Shown here: positions 1 to 5,895 of the stretch, in pieces
How the letters are laid out: each line of letters opens with the position of its first letter
Numbering within the stretch: the first letter of the stretch is position 1
Assembly: GCA_036939355.1 (NCBI GenBank)
Contig: JALLAP010005892.1
Coordinates: 1 to 11,070, forward strand
Reading direction: 5' to 3'
DNA from: Thalassiosira profunda
Lineage: Eukaryota; Bacillariophyta; Thalassiosirophyceae; Thalassiosirales; Thalassiosiraceae
DNA length: 11,070 bases
The notes under the pieces: model-generated
Told to the model about the DNA's origin: nothing
The model's database searches: none
Seen by the model: only the letters and a program-made list of their open reading frames with translations
Made by a program: the position numbers and the translations under genes

Positions 1-1208
1 AGGTGGAGGGGTGGCGCAGTGATTTTGCAGCCGGCAAGCTCTCCTCCTCGACATTAGGCGACGAGAATGGGCACGGAGGGGAGAGCAAGGAGGCCCTCGT
101 GGACGATGGCGCCGACGACTTTGTCACCTCGGGCAACGGAATTTTCGCAACGGATCCGGCAGTGACGTTGCCTAACGTGCATGCATCGGCCAATCCGCTG
201 TGCTGTGCGCTCCATCCGGACGATACCCTCCTGGCTACTGGCGGGGCTGATTCCAACCTGAAGCTTTGCAAATGGGGCAGTGCACTGGCTCCGGGGGAGG
301 AGTCGTCGGCCAAAGCGGTCGACGACGCAGTCACCATCGCTTGCGGAGCTCCGATCATTTGTTGTACATTTGCGCTGGTGAATAAGGGGAGGGGATTGCC
401 TGTTGTGGCGGCGGGGTGCATGGATGGATCCGTCAAATTAGCATATTCGGGGCCGGATGCGGTCAAAGATCGATTGCTGAAGTCGCAGTTGGGAAATGGA
501 TCTGGCATCAAGCATGCAAAGTACGTCAAGGTTGTGTGTTGGTCGCCATCGGAGCCCCTCATCGCATCAGCGTCGGCGGATGGGACGGTACAACTCACTC
601 GCGTTGGAGATGTGGATGCCGAAGCTGCAACTGTTGCTTTGGAGGTCGTCCAATCGATGCATTTTGACGGCGCTGTGGAGGCGATGTGCTTCGTTGACAA
701 CGGAAACTCGCTGTGCTGTTACGTCCGGGGCACTTCCTACCTGTCCTACTTTGACCTGAAGGACGGATGCAAGCAAAGCAAGATGTCGTTGAATGGCGGA
801 TCTGCCGGAACAGCAAATTTCGATGACCATGTCTCTTTTGCGGTGCTTTCGCTGTTGCCATCTCCGGATGGCAAGTATATCGCAGCTGCAACGGACGCAT
901 CGCGAAATCTCATCATGGAGACGGGCGCCGATCGCATCGTGAGGAATTTATACGGCCACAAGAACGACGGATTCAGCAACCCGAAGCTCGCGTGGAGCCA
1001 CAGTGGTCAATACCTCTACGGAAATTCCCAGGATGAGAACTGCATTTGCATTTGGGACATTGCCTCCACGTCCATCGCGAAGCGGTTGGACGAGGACGCA
1101 GGCGGCCATGCTGGGTTCGTTAGGGACATATACAGCAGTTCCTCGACGGACACGCTTGTCTCTGTCTCCTTTGACAAAAGTGCAAAGGTGTGGCTCCGTG
1201 GAATGTGA
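1..1208 (+). CDS. WD40-repeat (beta-propeller) protein, C-terminal part, 5' end outside window
   Basis: The frame is open from the left edge to a TGA at 1206-1208. The first in-frame codon here is GTG and there is no early in-frame ATG, so the start lies upstream and only the last 401 residues are seen. After about 55 low-complexity residues, seven WD40-like blades can be traced (window numbering): about 60-91 (ends L-C-K-W), 115-147, 168-200, 219-251, 276-306, 317-351 (GH...C-I-W-D) and 368-397 (GH...K-V-W). The last two blades are the clearest, with the GH start, the SxD turn and the terminal WD/VW. Such propellers are scaffolds for protein complexes; no catalytic residues are expected. The chain ends directly after the last blade. 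I cannot assign a family. It is not the small Paf1-associated WDR61/Ski8 in any way I can show, despite the Cdc73 neighbour. A WD40 protein is near certain; its role is unknown. Confidence 0.85.
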   Translation, partial: VEGWRSDFAAGKLSSSTLGDENGHGGESKEALVDDGADDFVTSGNGIFATDPAVTLPNVHASANPLCCALHPDDTLLATGGADSNLKLCKWGSALAPGEESSAKAVDDAVTIACGAPIICCTFALVNKGRGLPVVAAGCMDGSVKLAYSGPDAVKDRLLKSQLGNGSGIKHAKYVKVVCWSPSEPLIASASADGTVQLTRVGDVDAEAATVALEVVQSMHFDGAVEAMCFVDNGNSLCCYVRGTSYLSYFDLKDGCKQSKMSLNGGSAGTANFDDHVSFAVLSLLPSPDGKYIAAATDASRNLIMETGADRIVRNLYGHKNDGFSNPKLAWSHSGQYLYGNSQDENCICIWDIASTSIAKRLDEDAGGHAGFVRDIYSSSSTDTLVSVSFDKSAKVWLRGM

Positions 1209-1293
1209 GGGCATGGACGCCAAAATAGAACTGACGTAGCAGAAAATGGACTGGCCGTGTGGATTCGTGAGATGTGAGAGCCCGAAATAGAAC
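1188..1293 (+). repeat. Diverged tandem duplication of the WD40 gene's 3' end
   Basis: Bases 1188-1231 and 1257-1293 align over 37 columns with about 31 identities and one 7-base gap. The copies lie 69 bp (23 codons) apart. The first copy holds the final codons V-W-L-R-G-M and the stop. The second, in the same phase, reads V-W-I-R-E-M followed by TGA at 1275-1277. No stop lies between the TGA at 1206 and this second TGA. The simplest reading is an old short tandem duplication in the 3' UTR. Confidence 0.7.
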
Positions 1294-1555
1294 GGTGCTC
1301 CTACTTACCTCTCTCTAGAGACAAATCTAATTGCAAATAGCCCCAATGCAACCCAATGCCCACGAAGTCTACCTCTAGCCAAGTGGTCTCAGGCTTCAAA
1401 ACAGCCTCGTCAGGGCTCCTGTTGGCTCTCACAAAGAGAGTAGAGGTAGGTAAGTTATCAACCTACTTAGGCCAAATCTTCAGTAACATTTCGTCACGCA
1501 AATTTAGGTGCACCCTGCGTCCTCCTCACTTCACCAATTCACCACAACACCAACC
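1209..1555. other. Intergenic region: 3' UTR of WD40 gene and 5' leader/promoter of CDC73
   Basis: This 347-bp stretch shows no credible gene. It begins with the duplicated gene tail (to 1293). It also holds two pairs of short inverted repeats: ACTTACCT at 1303-1310 against AGGTAAGT at 1448-1455, and CTACCTCTA at 1369-1377 against TAGAGGTAG at 1441-1449. These could fold a roughly 150-bp stretch back on itself. I see no convincing TATA box. Confidence 0.5.
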
Positions 1556-3286
1556 ATGGCAGACACCATCGCCCTCCTCCGTGAGGCCTGCGCCGGCAAC
1601 CTGGCGGCCAATTCCTCCCTCTCCGAGGACGGCAAGACGGTCACCTTGATGGGCACAGCGCACGACGCCACGGTCCCACAGACGTTGACGCTGAGCGACG
1701 GCAAGGGCGGGACGAAGGAGGTGACCTACACCCTCGCGTCGATTTATTTGCAACTGTTGCACACCAGCGTGCTGCAGTACCGCAAGGCGTGCGAGGCGGC
1801 GGGCGTGGAGGACAACGTGAAGGTGTTGGACAAGGGGAGCATCATCGAGTATTTTCTGGAGCCGGAAGACGATGCCGCGGCCGGGGCTGCAGCTGCACCC
1901 GACGAGGGCGCAAAGGAGGATGGGGATGCCATGGACGTCGACGACGCCGCCGAGGGGAAGAAGGAGATCCAATTCTCCCAGCCCGGCTCGGAAGAAAAAC
2001 GCCCCCGCGGCCGCGACAAGGACCGTCGGCGCGAGAAGGAGCGCAAGGACCGGAAGAAGCGGGAGCGATCCCACTCCAAATCCCGAAAGCGCAAGGAGTC
2101 GGTGGACGAGGAGGAGGAGCCCCGGAAGAAGAGCAAGGGGCCCATGGTCCCCATCACGAACGAACAGCTGGTGGCCAACCTGAGTACGATCGTGGACAAG
2201 CGCGACGCTGCGGCCGGCACTCCGACGAAGGAGAAGAGGGAGGGGAAGGAGGATGCCACAGTCCCAGCCTCTCCGGGGACTCCAATGGACTCTCGTGTCT
2301 CTACTCCCATGGCCACGCCGGTGCCGACGGAGGACGAGGGACTCTCCAAAGAAGAAGAGGAACTGCACGAAAAGGAGGACCGGGAACTTTTGATGCAGTG
2401 GCTCTCCCCCGCCGGGTTTCAGGTGGACTCTCCCGCCGTCGCCGCGGCCGTCGAGGCCGATCGGGACGCGGTCCAGAAGATTACGGCGCTGGAAATTCCC
2501 GTGGGCGACTCGGCGAGCATCCTGCGCGCGGGGGCGGGCGGGGAGATCGTGGAGAAGGGCGGGGAGGGGGCGGCTGCGGGGGGCGTGAAGAAGCGGGACT
2601 TTGCGAGGGTGTTGGAGATTTACCAGGAGGTGGTGGCCGCGGAGGAGAAGGCCAAGCGGTCGAGCGGCAGCAGCAAGAAGCGGCCGCCGCCCCCTCCGCC
2701 AGCAAGGGGAGGGAAGAGCCCGCGCACTGGCGCTGGAACCTCGGCCAATGCGGGTGCGGTCAAGGCGATCGAGGGCAACCCCATCATCGTCATTCCAAAC
2801 GCCATGACGTCGGCCATCAACATGATCAATGCTGGGTTCTTCCTGGGAAAGGACGCCGTGTTTGTGCCTCGTGAGCAGGCCGCGAACATGCCCGACGCTG
2901 GCAAGCGCGGAGGCACCCTCCAGATCACGCGCAAGCTCAACCAGCGCCTGGGCGGGGCGGACATCACCTACGACGTCATCGACAACCCCACCACGCGGCT
3001 GAAGCGGGACGAGTGGAGTCGGGTCGTGGCCGTGGTCTGCCAGGGAGCCAGCTGGCAGTTCAAGGGGTGGAAGTATTCCGATCCCGTCGAGCTCTTCTCG
3101 CGCACGTTCGGTTTCTACGTGGGGTTGGAGGGGGCGAAGGTCCCGAGCGAATTGCAGGGCTGGAACGTGAAGATAGGCAGGGTGAGCCGGGACCGGCGGG
3201 GGCTGGACAACGTGTGCCTGGCGAGCTTTTGGAACGGGCTGGAGGAGTTCATGGCCGTGCACAAGCCGGGCTTCTTCCAGAGTTAA
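1556..3286 (+). CDS. CDC73: Cdc73/parafibromin, Paf1 complex subunit
   Basis: A 576-residue nuclear protein. Cdc73 is a core subunit of the Paf1 complex, which travels with RNA polymerase II and supports elongation, H2B ubiquitination and H3 methylation. The start chosen is the ATG at 1556 in an ACCATGG context; the frame is open slightly upstream but has no earlier ATG. Residues 1-101 match the family N-terminal domain (M-A-D-x3-L-L-R start, then Y-T-L-A-S-I and the I-I-E-Y-F motif). Residues 147-195 form a very basic Arg/Lys/Ser stretch, probably a nuclear localisation signal. The middle (200-405) is low-complexity with acidic and Pro-rich runs. Residues 408-575 are the Ras-like Cdc73 C-terminal domain: I-I-V-I-P-N-A at 410-416, then R-V-V-A-V-V-C-Q-G-A-S-W-Q-F-K-G-W at 489-505, the family hallmark. 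The length is close to animal parafibromin. It converges with the next gene, leaving a 95-bp gap. The identification rests on both terminal domains and is secure. Confidence 0.97.
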   Translation: MADTIALLREACAGNLAANSSLSEDGKTVTLMGTAHDATVPQTLTLSDGKGGTKEVTYTLASIYLQLLHTSVLQYRKACEAAGVEDNVKVLDKGSIIEYFLEPEDDAAAGAAAAPDEGAKEDGDAMDVDDAAEGKKEIQFSQPGSEEKRPRGRDKDRRREKERKDRKKRERSHSKSRKRKESVDEEEEPRKKSKGPMVPITNEQLVANLSTIVDKRDAAAGTPTKEKREGKEDATVPASPGTPMDSRVSTPMATPVPTEDEGLSKEEEELHEKEDRELLMQWLSPAGFQVDSPAVAAAVEADRDAVQKITALEIPVGDSASILRAGAGGEIVEKGGEGAAAGGVKKRDFARVLEIYQEVVAAEEKAKRSSGSSKKRPPPPPPARGGKSPRTGAGTSANAGAVKAIEGNPIIVIPNAMTSAINMINAGFFLGKDAVFVPREQAANMPDAGKRGGTLQITRKLNQRLGGADITYDVIDNPTTRLKRDEWSRVVAVVCQGASWQFKGWKYSDPVELFSRTFGFYVGLEGAKVPSELQGWNVKIGRVSRDRRGLDNVCLASFWNGLEEFMAVHKPGFFQS

Positions 3287-3381
3287 CGGTTGGAGTAGTT
3301 GGCATGTCGGGAGAACCGCTTGATACGTGCTGGTGGATCCAAGGTTGATCTACTCTATCTACTAGCTTCTAACGAATCTAT

Positions 3382-4215
3382 CTACACTTTGAGGGATGCC
3401 AGGAATGACTTCTTCATCCGTTGGAGCACCTTCTTCTTTGGTTGATCGCGCCCCTCCATCGCCTTGTTTCTCAACATTGTCGATCTGCTCACCCGCTCAC
3501 CGCTCTGGGTGTAATAGTATACTTCCTCCTCCTCCGAGACTGTCGAGCCCAAGCTCGAGTCCAAGTCCAAGTCGGAACGCTCGCTCTCCTCGATCTCGCT
3601 CTCCTCGTCGTGCGCATTCTCCTCCTTCGTCTCGTATTCGTCTTCCTCCGTGCACTCCGTAGTCTCGTCCTCGCTGTCGCTATCCTGTGCGTACGGAGTA
3701 AAGTACCGGACGCCTCCATTGTAAAGACCCTTGCGGTCCGAGCCCGAGAGGGACGCCTCGCTCTTCTGGAGGTTGGACCCCTCGAGCGATGTTGACATAC
3801 TGTGCATGAGACTGCTCTCGTTCCCAGACCCCAGCATACTGGCAAACAAGGACGACCTCCTCCTCGATGAAGATGTAGACTCGGACAGAAACTGTATGTC
3901 GTCCAGTCCTTTTAGCAACTCCAGCATACTCGTTCCGAAGCTTGCGCGAGAGCTCCCTACAGAATATATCGAAGCGCGAGAGACGTCCTCTATCAAGGTC
4001 CGGATCTTGCGACGAGAGAAGCGCGTGGTCTTCTCTTTGCCGGCCGCCTCGTCGATGGGCTCGAGCTTCTGCGTGTTCCGCTTGGCAGTAGCGTGTCGAT
4101 TCTTGATGTTGGCTAGCGTCTGCGGAGGGTCGCAGGGCAGTGCGGAAGCTCTATTGCGTGGAAGCCTCATGATTGAATCGGTCGGAGGTCGAGCTGCAGG
4201 GTCGAGCTGAGCCAT
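3382..4215 (-). CDS. Hypothetical acidic Ser-rich protein
   Basis: A 277-residue product on the minus strand. The frame extends 24 bases further upstream but without an ATG, so the start is the ATG at 4215. I do not recognise the family. Visible features: a basic N-terminal part (about residues 20-75); a Ser-rich segment (about 78-160) with several R-x-S and R-R-x-S-S patterns that resemble sites for basophilic kinases; a strongly acidic run of Asp, Glu and Ser (about 178-231) typical of disordered or CK2-phosphorylated regions; a Y-Y-Y-T patch just after it; and a basic C-terminal tail (about 241-277) ending in a predicted amphipathic stretch, K-K-S-F-L-A-S-L. There are no membrane segments or signal peptide. 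It converges on CDC73 and diverges from the gene at 5075, with the transposon between them. It is the longest sensible ORF here, and its clustered low-complexity patterns look like a real disordered protein, but no homology supports it. Confidence 0.6.
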   Translation of the reverse strand: MAQLDPAARPPTDSIMRLPRNRASALPCDPPQTLANIKNRHATAKRNTQKLEPIDEAAGKEKTTRFSRRKIRTLIEDVSRASIYSVGSSRASFGTSMLELLKGLDDIQFLSESTSSSRRRSSLFASMLGSGNESSLMHSMSTSLEGSNLQKSEASLSGSDRKGLYNGGVRYFTPYAQDSDSEDETTECTEEDEYETKEENAHDEESEIEESERSDLDLDSSLGSTVSEEEEVYYYTQSGERVSRSTMLRNKAMEGRDQPKKKVLQRMKKSFLASLKV

Positions 4216-4455
4216 ATGGTATTGTATGCAAGCAAGCAAGCGGCAACCCGTCTAATCTTCAGCCCCCAACGCTCTACAATCGTGCAAGATCACAATCGTA
4301 TCCACGATAAATCTTACATACGACCCTCAGCCTCATCTTGTCGTGATTGATGGCCCAGAGTGGCCCCTCCGGAGGAGGGCGCATCTTTTGATGTCCCTCG
4401 AAAAAAAGACGCCCAAGATTCGCAGAAGACGCCATCCATCTTGATGTTTGGCCTA

Positions 4456-4463
4456 TCTTGCCC
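4456..4463. repeat. Target-site duplication, left copy
   Basis: TCTTGCCC directly abuts the left terminal inverted repeat and is identical to 4868-4875. Confidence 0.85.
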
Positions 4464-4867
4464 AGTACCCCCGGTGTCTCTAGCTTTGCCCCTAACAAGA
4501 GGGGGGGGGGTCAGTAATCCCGCCGCCAGAAGAGATTTTCAACTGACCCCGGGGGTACGACCAGTAGGAATTCAAGCCGCCAGAAGCTTTTCGAACTACC
4601 CCCCGGGCGGATTCTCCTGGCGGGCGATCCAGTTCCTACGTATATCTACAGTAGCTTTAGGTCGGTCACTTTGGCGGGAACGTTCCCGTCAAATTTAGGC
4701 ATCATACCCCTGGGTCAGTTGGCCGCCCGCCAGAAGGCTCTGGAGCTACCCCCGGGGGTGGTATTTTCTGGCGTTTGTTAGAGGAAGCTAGGCGCCGCCG
4801 CCAGAGCCAAGAGGGGCAAACTTCCCCAGGGGGTGGTTTCTTCTGGCGGGGTGACACCGGGGGTACT
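4464..4867. mobile_element. MITE-like non-autonomous DNA transposon, 404 bp, with TIRs and 8-bp TSD
   Basis: The boundaries are seen directly. AGTACCCCCGGTGTC (4464-4478) is matched by its exact reverse complement at 4853-4867, giving perfect 15-bp terminal inverted repeats. Immediately outside both ends lies the same 8-mer, TCTTGCCC (4456-4463 and 4868-4875), a target-site duplication with no gap. The interior has no plausible transposase and is full of palindromes, as in miniature inverted-repeat elements moved by another element's enzyme. An 8-bp duplication fits hAT-type transposases, with P and Merlin as alternatives. The next base outside on the right equals the first TIR base on the left, so a 9-bp duplication with 14-bp offset TIRs (MULE-like) cannot be excluded. 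The duplication and TIRs are perfect, which points to recent insertion. The superfamily is unknown. Confidence 0.87.
4523..4849. repeat. Array of nested palindromic units inside the transposon
   Basis: CCGCCAGAAG occurs at 4523-4532, 4577-4586 and 4727-4736, with a partial copy at 4798-4806. Its reverse, TTCTGGCG, occurs at 4766-4773 and 4841-4848, with a degenerate copy near 4612. Palindromic cores of the form ACCCC(C)GGGG(G)T occur at 4546-4556, 4598-4607 (imperfect), 4706-4715, 4748-4759 (perfect 12-bp palindrome) and 4824-4834. The first three forward arms stand a constant 22-24 bp before a core. One full unit (4727-4773) reads arm, core, reverse arm, so it is a palindrome within a palindrome. 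The terminal repeats carry half a core. Near the element's centre lies a separate perfect 14-bp palindrome, CGGGAACGTTCCCG, at 4675-4688. Confidence 0.8.
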
Positions 4868-4875
4868 TCTTGCCC
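4868..4875. repeat. Target-site duplication, right copy
   Basis: TCTTGCCC directly follows the right terminal inverted repeat and is identical to 4456-4463. Confidence 0.85.
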
Positions 4876-5074
4876 ATCTCGCTCGACGTCCGCAAGAACC
4901 CGACGGAATCCTGCGGAATCTTTGCTCGGCACCGCCGCGCATGCACTTTTGTGTACTGCCACCCACGATGATACCCAATCAGCAGCGTAGCCGCCGCTGC
5001 CCCTCTCACTTTTCATCCCGACGATCGGCTCGACGGCTCGCACTCGCCCAGGATACCGCCAGATTGCAAGCATC

Positions 5075-5758
5075 ATGACCGCCAGCAAAGGGAAGTACAC
5101 CATCAGCGAACGCATCGCGTCGCTGCAAGGCCAAGGGTTCTCCGGCAATGAAGCGGAGGATTCGCAAGTCGCCAGCGGATACTGGGTGACCCGAGCCGCC
5201 GCGCCCAAGGCCGAAGACCAACAGCGCCAACAGGTGAAGGGGAAGCAGCTCCGGACAGGATGGGAGGCGCAGCGTCTCGACAGCGAGATGGAGCGCCTGA
5301 AGAGGGAGCTGGCCGAGATGCAACGCATCAAGTCTGGAGGGAAGGCGGCGTCGCTACCGCCCGCCACCGACGAAGTTAGCCCGGTATCCTCCGAGCCAGC
5401 CTCCAAGTCTACCGCTAGTCCGAGCTCACTCTCGAGCAGTGAGAGCGCATCCAAAGACAATGGCGTGAAAGAGTCGAAGAAGGATACTGCCACAGGAGGC
5501 GAAGCGAAGGAGGGGATGAAGCAGAAAGATGAGAAGCCACCTGCCGAAGATGAAGTTGCTGACGCGACGGCCAAGGAACAGACCACAGAGGAGAAAGCCG
5601 CGGAGAGTAAGAAGCATGATGAGGCGAACAGTGCTGCGCCCAGCGGAGAGAAACAGGAAGCTGACAAATCGAAGCCCGCTCAGAAGAAGTGGTTCAAGTG
5701 GAACATTCGAGTCGGATTGGCGCCGAGGAGGAGGTCTTCGAGGAACAAAGCTGCCTAG
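5075..5758 (+). CDS. Hypothetical coiled-coil/low-complexity protein with an S-x-x-E-R-I-A-x-L-Q motif
   Basis: A 227-residue protein starting at an ATG with A at -3. I do not recognise the family. Residues 9-21 carry T-I-S-E-R-I-A-S-L-Q-G-Q-G, the same pattern found twice at the start of the gene at 10745. A short amphipathic coiled-coil helix follows (about 64-87, E-A-Q-R-L-D-S-E-M-E-R-L-K-R-E-L). Residues 95-200 are Ser-, Lys-, Glu- and Ala-rich and probably disordered. The C-terminus (about 204-227) is aromatic and basic: K-K-W-F-K-W, then R-R-R-S-S-R-N-K. That tail could bind membrane or nucleic acid, or act as a nuclear signal. There is no signal peptide or membrane span. The gene lies 207 bp from the right end of the transposon and converges with the kinase gene. 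Function unknown. Confidence 0.72.
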   Translation: MTASKGKYTISERIASLQGQGFSGNEAEDSQVASGYWVTRAAAPKAEDQQRQQVKGKQLRTGWEAQRLDSEMERLKRELAEMQRIKSGGKAASLPPATDEVSPVSSEPASKSTASPSSLSSSESASKDNGVKESKKDTATGGEAKEGMKQKDEKPPAEDEVADATAKEQTTEEKAAESKKHDEANSAAPSGEKQEADKSKPAQKKWFKWNIRVGLAPRRRSSRNKAA

Positions 5759-5895
5759 TGTGTTGCTGCTGGCACGCTTGGGTCAGGGGGACTTTGATTG
5801 GGTGAGAAGAGGGGATGCAGTGACAATAACGTCTACTGAGTCTGCATATTTGTATTGTAGCAGAATCGTCTTATTGCAACCGCTGGAGTAAGCCA

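Larger units (their letters stand above)
4216..5074. other. Divergent intergenic region carrying a transposon
   Basis: This 859-bp gap separates the starts of the minus-strand gene (ATG at 4215) and the plus-strand gene (ATG at 5075), so it should hold two divergent promoters. Its middle, 4464-4867, is a transposon. The remaining unique flanks are about 248 bp (left) and 207 bp (right). The left flank includes a perfect 10-bp palindrome CCTCCGGAGG near 4368. I see no clear TATA box or RNA gene. Confidence 0.6.

Noticed and set aside
1..1208. WD40 protein as the Paf1-complex partner WDR61/Ski8, suggested by the adjacent CDC73
   Set aside because: The protein is longer, extends beyond the window, and shows no specific resemblance I can point to; eukaryotic neighbours need not share function.
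1789..2874. A long plus-strand open frame overlapping CDC73 in another phase
   Set aside because: Extremely Gly/Arg-rich, inside the low-complexity middle of CDC73; a composition shadow.
1526..3262. A 578-codon open frame on the minus strand covering nearly all of CDC73
   Set aside because: It mirrors a secure gene whose GC-rich codons leave few stops on the other strand. Its product is Leu/Arg/His-rich and has no recognisable domain.
4216..5074. A CRISPR-like or tRNA origin for the palindromic repeats
   Set aside because: The spacing is irregular, there are no unique spacers of fixed length and no cloverleaf; TIRs and a target duplication explain the region better.
4702..5667. A 321-codon minus-strand frame opposite the gene at 5075
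   Set aside because: It runs through half of the transposon and over the disordered tail of the plus-strand gene. Its Ser/Ala-rich product mirrors that gene's codons.
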